Source: Streptomyces geranii (GTDB lineage: Bacteria; Actinomycetota; Actinomycetes; Streptomycetales; Streptomycetaceae). Taken from it: a stretch of DNA of 64,000 nucleotides. Made by a program: the position numbers and the translations under genes. The notes under the pieces are model-generated. The model had not been told where the DNA came from and made no database searches. It saw nothing but the letters and a program-made list of their open reading frames with translations. Location of the stretch: NCBI RefSeq assembly GCF_002954775.1, contig NZ_PJME01000019.1:97710-161709 (forward strand), given 5' to 3'. Shown here in pieces: positions 50,217-58,991 of the stretch; position 1 is the first letter of the stretch, and every line of letters begins with the position of its first letter.

Positions 50217-52160
50217 GTGTCCTCGTCGTTCCCGTCCTCCTCGCCGACCCCGCAACAGCTCGTGACCGCTGTCGGGTACGACGGCGAGCCCCTTCTGGTG
50301 GAGCCCGAGATACGGCGACTGGACGGGGCCGTGCGCGAGGTGGCCGTACCGGGCTTCGTGGCGCCCGTGACCTACGGCTCGCTGGCGGACCTCCCCTTCG
50401 AGAACGCGGACCGGGCGCCCGCGGCGACGGTCCTCAGCCGCCGCACGGCGGACGGGAGTTGGGTGGACGTGTCGGCGGCCGAGTTCGCCGAGCAGGTGCT
50501 CGCGGTGGCCAAGGGGCTGATCGCCGAGGGGCTGGTGCCGGGCGACCGGCTGGCCATCATGGCGCGTACGACGTACGAGTGGACGCTGATGGACTTCGCC
50601 GCGTGGGCGGCCGGACTCGTCACCGTGCCCATCTACCCGACCTCCTCCGCCTTCCAGACGCGCTGGATCCTCCAGGACTCCGGCGCCGTCGCCCTCGCGG
50701 CGGAGACGGTCACGCAGGCCGCCGCCCTCGGCCCCGAGCGCGACCGCATCCCCGACCTCCAGCACATGTGGGTCTTCGAGAAGGGCCACGTGGACCGGCT
50801 CGCCGAGCTGGGCAAGGACGTGCCGGACCAGGAAGTCGGCGTACGGCGTGGGGTGTTGGGCCCCGACACGCTCGCCACCCTGATCTACACCTCGGGCACG
50901 ACCGGCCGCCCGAAGGGCTGCGCGCTCACGCACGGCAACTTCTTCGCCGAGGTCGACAACGCCATCGAACTCCTCTACCCCGTCTTCCGGGACCGGACGA
51001 ACGAGGAGGCGTCGGTGCTGCTGTTCCTGCCGATGTCCCATGTCTTCGGCCGGATGGTGGCCATCGCGTGCATCCGGGCCGGGGTGCGGCTCGGCCATGC
51101 CCCGAGCCTCAAGTCCGAGGACCTGATGGGGGACTTGGCGGAGTTCAAGCCCACCTGCCTGCTCGCGATCCCGTACATGCTGGAGAAGGTCTTCAACACC
51201 GCCCGCGCCAGGGCCGAGGCGGGCAAGCGGCTCTCGTCCTTCGACCGCGCGGTGAACGTGGCCCGCCGCTACAGCGAGGCGGTGGAGGACCAGCGGCACG
51301 GCATCGGCCACGGCCCCGGCCGCGCGCTGCGCACCGCGCGCACCTTCTACGACCCCCTGGTGTACCGCCGTATCCGCAACGCCATGGGCGGCAGGGTCCG
51401 TTACATGATCTGCGGCGGCTCACCGCTCGGCCGGCCGCTCGCCGGGTTCTTCGCCGGGGCTGGCATCGAGATCTACGAGGGCTACGGCCTGACCGAGTCC
51501 ACCGGCGCGACCACGGTCACGCCACCGCTCAAACCCCGGGTGGGCACGGTCGGTTGGCCCCTGCCCGGCACCCGGGTCCGGATCGCCGCCGACGGTGAGG
51601 TGGAGCTGTCGGGCGAGCACATCCTGCGCGGCTACTGGGACCCGGGCGCGGGCGGTGTCGTCCCGGCGGCGCCGGACGGCTGGCTGGCGACCGGTGACAT
51701 CGGGTCGCTGGACGACGAGGGCTATCTGACGATCACCGGCCGCAAGAAGGAGATCCTGATCACGGCGGGCGGCAAGAGCGTGGCGCCGGCGCCGATGGAG
51801 AACTGGCTGCGGGCGCACCCGCTGATCTCCCAGGCGATGGTCCTCGGCGACGGCCGCCCCTACATCTCGGCCCTGATCACCCTGGACCCGCCCGGTCTCA
51901 CCCACTGGCGCCAGATGCAGGGCAAGCACCCGGTCCCGGCCGAACTCCTCATGGACGACGCCGACTTGAGGGCGGTCATCCAGCGGGCGGTGGAGGAGGC
52001 CAACAAGCTGGTCTCGCGCCCGGAGTCGATCCGCCGGTTCACGATCCTGCCCGTCGACTTCACCGAGGAGGCGGGTCATCTGACGCCGTCGATGAAGCTG
52101 CGGCGGTTCGAGATCATGCGGGACTTCGCGGACGAGGTGGAAGGGCTGTACGAGCGGTAG
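50217..52160 (+). CDS. fadD: Long-chain fatty acid-CoA ligase (FadD/AMP-dependent)
   Basis: 647-residue AMP-forming acyl-CoA ligase. Core motifs: ATP/AMP signature TLIYTSGTTGRPKGCALTHG (about residues 221-240), A5 region YEGYGLTESTGATTV, A7 GWLATGDIGSLDDEGYL and A8 ITGRKKEILITAGGKSVAPAP; the catalytic lysine is in the C-terminal TPSMKLRR. Activation of a fatty acid through an acyl-AMP is expected, at the inner membrane face. The GTG at 50217 has AGGAG seven bases before it and is preferred over longer in-frame starts. It is divergent from the MaoC gene and shares an upstream motif with it. Housekeeping-like. Confidence 0.93.
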   Translation: MSSSFPSSSPTPQQLVTAVGYDGEPLLVEPEIRRLDGAVREVAVPGFVAPVTYGSLADLPFENADRAPAATVLSRRTADGSWVDVSAAEFAEQVLAVAKGLIAEGLVPGDRLAIMARTTYEWTLMDFAAWAAGLVTVPIYPTSSAFQTRWILQDSGAVALAAETVTQAAALGPERDRIPDLQHMWVFEKGHVDRLAELGKDVPDQEVGVRRGVLGPDTLATLIYTSGTTGRPKGCALTHGNFFAEVDNAIELLYPVFRDRTNEEASVLLFLPMSHVFGRMVAIACIRAGVRLGHAPSLKSEDLMGDLAEFKPTCLLAIPYMLEKVFNTARARAEAGKRLSSFDRAVNVARRYSEAVEDQRHGIGHGPGRALRTARTFYDPLVYRRIRNAMGGRVRYMICGGSPLGRPLAGFFAGAGIEIYEGYGLTESTGATTVTPPLKPRVGTVGWPLPGTRVRIAADGEVELSGEHILRGYWDPGAGGVVPAAPDGWLATGDIGSLDDEGYLTITGRKKEILITAGGKSVAPAPMENWLRAHPLISQAMVLGDGRPYISALITLDPPGLTHWRQMQGKHPVPAELLMDDADLRAVIQRAVEEANKLVSRPESIRRFTILPVDFTEEAGHLTPSMKLRRFEIMRDFADEVEGLYER

Positions 52161-52200
52161 TGAGCGGTAGTGGGTGGTAGTGGGTGGTAGTGAGTGGTAA
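52155..52200. repeat. 10-bp tandem repeats overlapping the fadD stop codon
   Basis: The unit (C/T)GGTAGTG(A/G)G occurs four times (52155-52194) plus a partial TGGTAA. The first unit includes the fadD stop codon TAG, and each later unit repeats it in the same phase or one shifted. Likely replication-slippage expansion. Confidence 0.7.
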
Positions 52201-52267
52201 CCCGGGTGATCGTCCGTAATGGGCGGTACGTCTTCCGGTGGCCACCCGGGCGGGTGACAATCACGCC

Positions 52268-53380
52268 ATGACGATCATCACGAGCGCTCCGGCGGCCACC
52301 CACAACCACCCGGTGGCCCTCGTCCGCGGACTGCTGTCGAGCTGTGTGTGCGGGGCCGGGCTGGCCGCGTTCGCCGTGGGCGCCATTCTGGAGAACGTGC
52401 CGCTGATCATCGGGAGTCTGGTCGGGCCGGTGGTGTACGGGGTGCTCAACGTGATCGCCGGGGCGCCGACGAAGGCCCGGCTGGCGGCCGTCGTGCCCGT
52501 CACCGCGCTCGCGCGGATCGAGAGTCTGGAGGCCACCGGCGCCGAGCTGTCGGCAGACGTACCGATCAACTTCGAGCTGACGGTCGCCCCGGACGAGGGG
52601 CCGGCGTTCCGCCTCCGGATGCGCGACAGCGTCAACCTCGTGGACGTGCAGAAGTACCGGCCGGGCGACATCGTGATCGTCGCGTTCCCGCCGGACCGCC
52701 CGTGGAAGGCGAAACTGGTCACGAAAGCGACACCGGAGTGGCGGGACCGGGTGTCCGACGCCGCCTTCGACTCGGCGCCCGCGGCGACGCTGATGCGGGA
52801 ACCGCCGGAGGGCACCGCGTACAAGGTGACGCTGGTGGTGGGCGTGCTGCTCGGGGTGGCGCTGATACTGACGGCGTACCGGGCGGACCTCATGGACAAG
52901 ATCAACGACTCGGACTCGACGACAACGACCTCGACCACGACGTCCTCCACGACCTCGACCTCGTCCTCGACGGTGGTGTCCTCGGGTTCGGGGACGGTCG
53001 TCCTGGGCTCGGGTCAATCGTTCCTGGACAAGGGCGAGTTGCGGAAGGCGGTCGAGTCGCTGACCAAGGGCGACAACAGGGGTGAGGCGCTCACGGTGTC
53101 CGTACAGGACAGCATGCTGTCGGTGGTCTTCCCGCCCTCGGGCGCCCAACTGCCTGTCTTCGACCCCGACTCCCTCCCGTACGACCGCGTCCCGGCCCTG
53201 GTGAAGGAGGCGAGGGCGACGCTCGGCGTCCGCTCCCCGAAGTCCTGGCAGCTGACGGCCGAGAGCCTCACGGGCTCCCTCAGCCTGCGGATCGGTGTGA
53301 CGGGCGCGGACGGCGACACGGCGTCGCTGGTGGCGGACGGCAAGGGGAAGGTCGTACAGCGGAATCCCGCAGCGGGGTGA
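52268..53380 (+). CDS. Membrane protein with Ser/Thr-rich linker
   Basis: 370-residue protein of unknown family. Two N-terminal transmembrane helices (LLSSCVCGAGLAAFAVGAIL and VPLIIGSLVGPVVYGVLNVI) are followed by a cytosolic-looking domain (PINFELTVAPDEGPAFRLRM, YRPGDIVIVAFPPDRPW), a third helix (TLVVGVLLGVALILTAY), a Ser/Thr-only linker of about 25 residues, and a C-terminal domain of ~120 residues that probably lies outside. ATG 52268 is preceded by CGGGCGGGTGAC, a weak site. No homologous function is recognised. Confidence 0.75.
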   Translation: MTIITSAPAATHNHPVALVRGLLSSCVCGAGLAAFAVGAILENVPLIIGSLVGPVVYGVLNVIAGAPTKARLAAVVPVTALARIESLEATGAELSADVPINFELTVAPDEGPAFRLRMRDSVNLVDVQKYRPGDIVIVAFPPDRPWKAKLVTKATPEWRDRVSDAAFDSAPAATLMREPPEGTAYKVTLVVGVLLGVALILTAYRADLMDKINDSDSTTTTSTTTSSTTSTSSSTVVSSGSGTVVLGSGQSFLDKGELRKAVESLTKGDNRGEALTVSVQDSMLSVVFPPSGAQLPVFDPDSLPYDRVPALVKEARATLGVRSPKSWQLTAESLTGSLSLRIGVTGADGDTASLVADGKGKVVQRNPAAG

Positions 53381-53595
53381 GGCGGGTGCTGCCGCCCGTG
53401 GCTGCCGCGGGATTCTCTCTCGGAGTCTCGGAGTTGGTGACAGAACCTCAGGATTGACCGGGTACGGGGGGCTGCGTCACGATCGTCGCAAGGGCCCAGG
53501 CGGCAACCCGTACCGCACCTCCCTCACCGGCGTTCGGGCCAGGGGGCGGAGAGCGGACGGGTGTCGACCACTAGCGCACCGAGAGGACGTCACCC

Positions 53596-54228
53596 ATGTC
53601 CGCTTCTCCTCCCTTTTCCTCGTCCCCCTTTCCCCCGTCCCTTTCGCCTCCCCCTCCCTCTGCCCTCGCCCCGTCGCCCGCAGCCCAAGCGGTCGGATTC
53701 CTGAGGGAGTTGGGCGCGGAACAGATCGCGCACCCCGGGGGCACCCTGCTCGCCCACCTCTGCCGGGTGTACCGGCTGCTCGCCGCGTGGGAGGCCCGGC
53801 CGGCGCTCCGGCTGGCGGGCCTCTGCCATGCCGCGTACGGCACCGACGGCTTCCCCACCGCCCTGCTGTCCCTCGACCGCCGGGCCGAACTGGCGCGGGT
53901 GATCGGCCCGGAGGCGGAGGAGATCGTCCACGTGTACGCCGCGACGGACCGCAAGGCGACGTATCCGGGCCTGGCCGTGCCGGACGCGGTGTTCCACGAC
54001 CGCTTCACGGGCGGTGCCCGGACGGTGACCCGGAGCCTGTGCGAGGACCTGGCCGAGCTGACGGCGGCGAACGAACTCGACCTCGCACGGGTGAATCCGG
54101 TGTTCCGCGAGCAGTGGGGTTCGGAGCTGCTGGCGCTGTTCACCGGCTTCCGGCCGCTGCTGAGCGGGCCGGCGTGGGAGGAGGTGGGGGCGCTGCTGGG
54201 GCGGCGGGACCGGCGTCGCGGCCACTGA
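53596..54228 (+). CDS. DUF6817-like HD-type protein
   Basis: 210-residue protein. After a Ser/Pro-rich N terminus of about 30 residues come LRELGAEQIAHPGGTLLAHL, CRVYRLLAAWEARPALRLAG and LCHAAYGTDGFPTALLSL, which fit the DUF6817 domain (metal-site histidines in H-x(n)-HLxR and CHAAYG). It resembles a small HD-fold phosphohydrolase; the substrate is unknown. ATG 53596 has GAGAGGA at a good distance. The Ceo-type gene downstream is separated by 164 bases with a structured leader. Confidence 0.7.
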   Translation: MSASPPFSSSPFPPSLSPPPPSALAPSPAAQAVGFLRELGAEQIAHPGGTLLAHLCRVYRLLAAWEARPALRLAGLCHAAYGTDGFPTALLSLDRRAELARVIGPEAEEIVHVYAATDRKATYPGLAVPDAVFHDRFTGGARTVTRSLCEDLAELTAANELDLARVNPVFREQWGSELLALFTGFRPLLSGPAWEEVGALLGRRDRRRGH

Positions 54229-54250
54229 GCGTCACGGTAGGTGGTCGGTG

Positions 54251-54297
54251 CGGTAGCACTGGGGTTGTACGGGGGACGGAGTACCGTGGTGCTACCG
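54251..54297 (+). promoter_or_regulatory. Inverted repeat in the leader of the Ceo-type gene
   Basis: CGGTAGCAC (54251-54259) is the exact reverse complement of GTGCTACCG (54289-54297). The 29 bases between include the TTGTACGGGGG/ACGGAGTAC text. It lies 96 bases before the start codon, where an mRNA leader would be. It could be a riboregulatory hairpin, an operator, or a terminator of the preceding gene. Confidence 0.5.
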
Positions 54298-54392
54298 AGC
54301 GCACCTTGTACCCCGTCGTCAGTGGCGGTGTCGCCCTCGGGGAACGGCAATGCCGGAGCACCGCGTGCCCGGTCGGAAATGAGCCGCCCCAC

Positions 54393-55541
54393 ATGAGCCT
54401 GCTGAGTCTCGGAGTGCTCGCCTCCTCCCGCAAGGAGAACGAGTTCCGCCTTCCGCTGCACCCCCGCCACCTCGACCGGATCGCCCCGGACCTGCGCGAG
54501 AAGATCTTCCTCGAACAGGGTTACGGGGAGCGGTTCGGCGTCTCCGACGACGCGCTGCGCCCCCTGGTGGCGGGGTTGCGCACGCGCGATCAGCTCGTCG
54601 CCGAGTGCGACGTGATGCTGCTGCCCAAGCCGATGCACGACGACATGGCCGAACTGCGCGAGGGCCAGGTGCTGTGGGGCTGGCCGCACTGCGTGCAGGA
54701 CGAGAAGATGACGCAGATCGGCATCGACCGGCGGCTGACCCTGATCGCCTGGGAGGCGATGAACCACTGGACCGCCTCGGGTGCCTTCAGCGTCCACGTC
54801 TTCCACAAGAACAACGAGCTGGCCGGCTACTGCTCGGTCCTGCACGCCCTCCAACTGGGCGGCCTGACCGGCCACTACGGCCGCCGCCTCCGCGCGGTGG
54901 TCATCAGCTTCGGCGCGACGGCACGCGGCGCGGTGACCGGCCTGGGCGCCATGGGCGTCACCGACGTCACGGTCCTCACCCAGCGCGCGGCGGCGGCGGT
55001 GGCCTCGCCGATGCCGTCGGTGGTGATGGCGCACTTCGAGGAGGAGCGGGACGACCCGACACGTCTACGGGCGGTGACAGCGGCCGGTTCGATGCCGCTG
55101 GCGGAGTACCTGGCCGGTTTCGACATAATCGTCAACTGCGTCCTCCAGGACACCGACGCACCCCTGACCTTCGTGACGGACGAGGAACTGCCCCTGTTCC
55201 GCCCGGGCACCTTCTTCGTGGACGTGGCCTGCGACGAGGGCATGGGCTTCGACTTCGCCCGCCCGACGACGTTCGGCGAACCGATGCACGAGGTGGGCCC
55301 GGGCTGCCACTACTACGGCGTCGACCACAGCCCGTCCCACCTCTGGAACTCGGCCACCTGGGAAATCAGCGAGGCCCTGCTGCCGTACCTGCGCAAGGTC
55401 ATGAACGGCCCGACGGCCTGGGACACGGACATCACGGTCAGCAAGGCGATCGAGATCCGCGACGGAGTCGTCCAGAACCCGAAGATCCTGTCCTTCCAAC
55501 ACCGATCGGCCACCTACCCGCACGCCACGGATCTGCCCTAG
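54393..55541 (+). CDS. N5-(carboxyethyl)ornithine synthase / alanine dehydrogenase-like enzyme
   Basis: 382-residue NAD(P)-dependent dehydrogenase of the AlaDH/PNT superfamily. N-terminal text SRKENEFRLPLHPRHLDRIA and ECDVMLLPKPMHDDMAELRE resembles the Ceo (N5-carboxyethylornithine synthase) and saccharopine/alanine dehydrogenase substrate domain; RAVVISFGATARGAVTGLGA is the Rossmann nucleotide-binding turn. It would reductively couple a keto acid with an amino acid (ornithine or lysine in Ceo), or act as an opine dehydrogenase. ATG 54393 (MSLLSLGVLASSRKENEF) is the natural start by comparison with the family. No partner enzyme is adjacent. Confidence 0.8.
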   Translation: MSLLSLGVLASSRKENEFRLPLHPRHLDRIAPDLREKIFLEQGYGERFGVSDDALRPLVAGLRTRDQLVAECDVMLLPKPMHDDMAELREGQVLWGWPHCVQDEKMTQIGIDRRLTLIAWEAMNHWTASGAFSVHVFHKNNELAGYCSVLHALQLGGLTGHYGRRLRAVVISFGATARGAVTGLGAMGVTDVTVLTQRAAAAVASPMPSVVMAHFEEERDDPTRLRAVTAAGSMPLAEYLAGFDIIVNCVLQDTDAPLTFVTDEELPLFRPGTFFVDVACDEGMGFDFARPTTFGEPMHEVGPGCHYYGVDHSPSHLWNSATWEISEALLPYLRKVMNGPTAWDTDITVSKAIEIRDGVVQNPKILSFQHRSATYPHATDLP

Positions 55542-55586
55542 GGGCAGAGAGGAAGGCGGGCCAGGGCGGCAGGCTCTCGGCGGTGC

Positions 55587-55613
55587 TTGAGGGGGGTGTA
55601 ATACGCGTAATAC
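55587..55613 (+). promoter_or_regulatory. Predicted promoter/operator of the RHH-PIN module
   Basis: GTAATAC occurs twice in direct orientation, 55598-55604 and 55607-55613 (9-bp period). The second can act as a -10 box TAATAC, with TTGAGG (55587-55592) as -35 at 15-bp spacing. The expected start of transcription lies at or next to GTG 55623, so the mRNA may be leaderless. Repeats over the -10 fit autorepression by the RHH antitoxin. Confidence 0.55.
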
Positions 55614-55622
55614 ACTGCCTTC

Positions 55623-55949
55623 GTGGCGAAGACCAGGATCAGCATCAGCCTTGAGCGGGAGCAGGCCGATCGCATCAGGCGGCACGCGGAGCGGGCGGGG
55701 CTGGACGTCTCGGCGTACCTCGTGCACGCCGCGACGCGTCAGATGGCGGAGAGCGAGGCCATAGAGGAACAGTTCTCCGGAGTCGACGCCCTGATCGCGC
55801 GCGTGGAAGCGGAAGCGGACGCGCTGCCGACCGAGCCGGGCGATGCCGCGCCGGAGCTGACCGAGCAGGAGCGTCGGGATGTCGAGGCCGCGCTGAACCT
55901 CGTCTATGGCGAAGACCGCGAGACCGCCCGACCCGGCCACGCGGCGTGA
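55623..55949 (+). CDS. Ribbon-helix-helix antitoxin-like protein
   Basis: 108-residue protein. The N-terminal ribbon-helix-helix domain is KTRISISLEREQADRIRRHA with GLDVSAYLVHAATRQMA. The acidic C-terminal half (VEAEADALPTEPGDAAPELT, EQERRDVEAALNLVYGE) is expected to neutralise the toxin. The stop overlaps the GTG of the PIN gene (GTGA), the standard order of antitoxin-toxin pairs. It should autoregulate through the GTAATAC repeats just upstream. Confidence 0.85.
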   Translation: MAKTRISISLEREQADRIRRHAERAGLDVSAYLVHAATRQMAESEAIEEQFSGVDALIARVEAEADALPTEPGDAAPELTEQERRDVEAALNLVYGEDRETARPGHAA

Positions 55950-56431
55950 CGGCAAGGGTGCCGGTGTACGACACCGGAATGCTCATCGCCCTCGCGGACC
56001 GCAAGGCGAAGGCGGTCGCCCTGCACGGCGGTCTCAGGGCGGCGCCCCACCGCGCACTTCTCCTCGGGCCGGTCCTGGCCCAGGTCTGGCGTCCGCGACC
56101 GGCGGTCGTCCATGCCCTGGCCGGGGTGCTGAGGGACTGCACCGTGCCCGGGGCTCGTACCTCCGAGCCGTCAATGCGTGCGACCAGGGTCGGTCAGCCC
56201 GAGTGCATGGCATGCGCGGGCGGTCCCGACCTCACCGACTGGCGTCGTGTCGGTGTGGCCCTGGGTGAGGCGCGGCTCCCCGCGAAGAAGAAGCCGGACG
56301 CGGTGGACGCCTGGGTGGCCCTGTCCGCCGTGAAGCACGGCAGCGCGGTCATCTTCACCAGCGATCCGGAGGACATCGAGGCGTACCTGGCGGTGCTGAA
56401 CCCCAGAGATGTCCACGTCGAGCGCGTATGA
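55946..56431 (+). CDS. PIN-domain toxin-like ribonuclease
   Basis: 161-residue PIN-fold protein, the presumed toxin of a VapBC-like module. The first acidic residue is in VYDTGMLIALADRKAKAVAL (Asp9), the second acidic site is PDAVDAWVALSAVKHGSAVI, and the third is FTSDPEDIEAYLAVL. An internal insert of about 35 residues (GARTSEPSMRATRVGQPECM ...) is unusual and contains two Cys. RNA targets are unknown. Translationally coupled to the antitoxin. Confidence 0.82.
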   Translation: MTARVPVYDTGMLIALADRKAKAVALHGGLRAAPHRALLLGPVLAQVWRPRPAVVHALAGVLRDCTVPGARTSEPSMRATRVGQPECMACAGGPDLTDWRRVGVALGEARLPAKKKPDAVDAWVALSAVKHGSAVIFTSDPEDIEAYLAVLNPRDVHVERV

Positions 56432-56480
56432 CACATGAATTCGACGGTGTGCATGCCGTGGCCCCGCCTACCCTCACCCC

Positions 56481-57080
56481 ATGACAGAACGCCCCCTCTC
56501 CGAAGCCGAGGTCGTCGAAGCCGAACGTGAACTCGCCGTGGCCCTCCCGCAGGAGTACCGCGCCTATCTGCGCGAGGTGAGCGCCGGTGGGCCGCTCGCT
56601 CGGCTCGGGCGGACCGATCGTGGGTGGTGGTGGGCCGGGAACCACCCGGAGGCCCGCGCCCTGCTGGCCGTGCCGTTTCCGCACCCCGACTCCTACGCCC
56701 GGGCCGACGACGAGTTGATGGACCGTATGCCGGAGGCCGAGGCGTTCGAGGGCGAGGCCGCGTACGCCGCCGCCTGGCGGGTCTGGGCCGACGAGGCGGA
56801 CGCGTTCGAGGAGTTGAAGACCGCCGGCGCCGTGGTCGTGCAGGAGAACGGATGCGGGTTCTCCACGCTGCTGGCGGTGACCGGGCCGCTCGCGGGCACG
56901 ATGTGGTGGGACGGGCGGGCGACCTGCGGCCGTATCGTCACGCTCTCCCTCGACCACCCCGGAGGGGCCACCCCCGTCCGGTTCGGGGAGTGGCTCAAGC
57001 ACGGTTCGGTGGCGCTGCTGCCGTCGGACTGGGGGCCGCCCATGCCCTCGGCGCCCGTTTTCCCTGGGCATGGTTCTTGA
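56481..57080 (+). CDS. SMI1/KNR4 (SUKH)-family protein
   Basis: 199-residue protein with the SUKH/Smi1 pattern: EAEVVEAERELAVALPQEYR and AYLREVSAGGPLARLG at the N terminus, and ENGCGFSTLLAVTGPLAGTM with WWDGRATCGRIVTLSLDHPG in the middle. SUKH proteins often serve as immunity proteins to contact-dependent or other toxins. No polymorphic toxin gene is visible beside it; the RHH-PIN module directly upstream is unrelated by family. Start ATG 56481 is 49 bases after the PIN gene. Role unknown. Confidence 0.8.
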   Translation: MTERPLSEAEVVEAERELAVALPQEYRAYLREVSAGGPLARLGRTDRGWWWAGNHPEARALLAVPFPHPDSYARADDELMDRMPEAEAFEGEAAYAAAWRVWADEADAFEELKTAGAVVVQENGCGFSTLLAVTGPLAGTMWWDGRATCGRIVTLSLDHPGGATPVRFGEWLKHGSVALLPSDWGPPMPSAPVFPGHGS

Positions 57081-57113
57081 CTTCACAAGACCCAAGTAAG
57101 ACATTCCCGCCCC

Positions 57114-58904
57114 ATGAACCCAGAAACGGACCCCGCGAGACAAACCCAACTTCCTTCCAGACGAGGCGTGTTGGCAGGCGCCGCCGGGGCGGGTGTTGCG
57201 GTCGGGGTCGGTGTCGGTGTCGGCGCGACCGCCGCCCGTGCCGCGACCCCGCCCCTCCTCGGCACCTACGACGTCGTCGTGATCGGGTCGGGTGCCGCCG
57301 GGATGACCGCCGCGCTCACCGCCGCCAAACAGGGGCTCACCTGCGTCGTCGTCGAGAAGGCGCCGACCTTCGGTGGGTCCGCCGCCCGGTCCGGTGCCGG
57401 GATCTGGATTCCCAACAACTCCGTGATCCTCGCGGCGGGCGTGCCCGACACCCCCGCCAAGGCCGCCGCCTACCTCGCCGCGGTCGTCGGACCGGACATC
57501 CCCGCCGCCCGCCGGCAAGCCTTCCTCGCGCACGGACCCGCCATGATCTCCTTCGTCATGGCCAACAGCCCTCTCCGTTTCCGCTGGATGGAGGGATACA
57601 GCGACTACTACCCGGAGTTGCCCGGCGGCCTCCCCAACGGCCGTTCCATAGAGCCCGACCAGCTCGACGGCAACGTCCTCGGCGCCGAACTCGCCAACCT
57701 CAACCCGCCCTACCTCGCCGTCCCTTCCGGCATGGTCGTCTTCAGCGCCGACTACAAATGGCTCGCCCTCTCCGCCGTCAACGCGAAGGGCACCGCCGTC
57801 GCCGTCGAGTGCCTGGCGCGCGGTACGAAGGCCGCCCTCCTCGGGCAGAAGCCGCTCACCATGGGGCAGGCCCTGGCCGGTGGACTGCGGGCGGGGCTGG
57901 CCTCGGCGGGAGTGCCCGTCTGGCTCAACACCCCCCTCACCGACCTCTACTTGGAGTCCGGCACGGTCACCGGCGCCGTCGTCACCCGCAACGGCACCCC
58001 CGGTCTCCTCCGCGCCCGGCGCGGCGTGATCGTCGGCTCGGGCGGCTTCGAGCACAACGCGGCCATGCGCAACCAGTACCAGCAGCAGCCCATCGGTACC
58101 GAGTGGACTGTCGGCGCGAAGGAGAACACGGGAGACGGGATCCGGGCGGGAGAGCGCGCCGGCGGTTCCCTCGCCCTCATGGACGACGCCTGGTGGGGGC
58201 CCGCGATCCCGCTCCCCGGCGAGCCCTACTTCTGCCTCGCCGAACGCACCCTCCCCGGCGGCCTGTTGGTCAACGCGGCCGGTTCCCGCTTCGTCAACGA
58301 GGCCGGTCCCTACAGCGACGTCGTCCACACCATGTACGAGCGCAACCCCACCGACCCCGACATCCCGGCCTGGCTGATCGTCGACCAGAACTACCGCAAC
58401 CGCTACCTCTTCAAGGACGTCGCCCCGACCTTCGTACTCCCGGCGGACTGGTACAACTCCGGTGCCGCGTACAAGGCGTGGAACCTCGACGCCCTCGCGA
58501 CCTCGATCGGCGTACCGCCCGCCGCCCTGCGCACCACCGTCAGCCGCTTCAACTCCCTTGCCCTGAACGGCGACGACACCGACTTCGGACGCGGCGACAG
58601 CGCGTACGACCACTACTACACCGACCCGGCGGTCCTCCCGAACTCCTGTCTGGCCCCGCTGTGGCTGCCCCCGTACTACGCCTTCCGGATCGTCCCCGGC
58701 GACCTGGGCACGAAGGGCGGCCTGCGCACCGACGCCCGCGCGCGGGTCCTGCGCGCCGACGGCACGGCGATCCCCGGCCTGTACGCCGCCGGGAACGCCA
58801 GCGCCGCCGTCATGGGCCACAGCTACGCCGGCGCCGGTTCGACCATCGGCCCGGCGATGACGTTCGGCTATGTGGCGGCACTCGCGGCGGCGGGGGTGCT
58901 GTGA
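57114..58904 (+). CDS. Tat-exported KstD-like flavoprotein dehydrogenase
   Basis: 596-residue FAD enzyme of the 3-ketosteroid-1-dehydrogenase / fumarate-reductase flavoprotein family. A Tat signal has twin Arg16-Arg17 (PSRRGVLAG) and an ARA-A type cleavage near residue 43. The FAD loop VVVIGSGAAGMTAAL is at 55-69 and FGGSAARSGAGIWIPNNSV follows. The C-terminal PYYAFRIVPGDLGTKGGL matches the KstD active-site block with its Tyr and Gly. A delta-1-dehydrogenation of a 3-keto steroid or terpenoid outside the membrane is plausible. No other steroid genes adjoin it, so the substrate is uncertain. Confidence 0.85.
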   Translation: MNPETDPARQTQLPSRRGVLAGAAGAGVAVGVGVGVGATAARAATPPLLGTYDVVVIGSGAAGMTAALTAAKQGLTCVVVEKAPTFGGSAARSGAGIWIPNNSVILAAGVPDTPAKAAAYLAAVVGPDIPAARRQAFLAHGPAMISFVMANSPLRFRWMEGYSDYYPELPGGLPNGRSIEPDQLDGNVLGAELANLNPPYLAVPSGMVVFSADYKWLALSAVNAKGTAVAVECLARGTKAALLGQKPLTMGQALAGGLRAGLASAGVPVWLNTPLTDLYLESGTVTGAVVTRNGTPGLLRARRGVIVGSGGFEHNAAMRNQYQQQPIGTEWTVGAKENTGDGIRAGERAGGSLALMDDAWWGPAIPLPGEPYFCLAERTLPGGLLVNAAGSRFVNEAGPYSDVVHTMYERNPTDPDIPAWLIVDQNYRNRYLFKDVAPTFVLPADWYNSGAAYKAWNLDALATSIGVPPAALRTTVSRFNSLALNGDDTDFGRGDSAYDHYYTDPAVLPNSCLAPLWLPPYYAFRIVPGDLGTKGGLRTDARARVLRADGTAIPGLYAAGNASAAVMGHSYAGAGSTIGPAMTFGYVAALAAAGVL

Positions 58905-58991
58905 CCGTCCACGACCGCTCCGCCGCTGTTATTTCTGTGCGTTCCGCATGAACATGCCCTAAGGTCGCGCTGATTGCTGGGGAGGCAAGAA

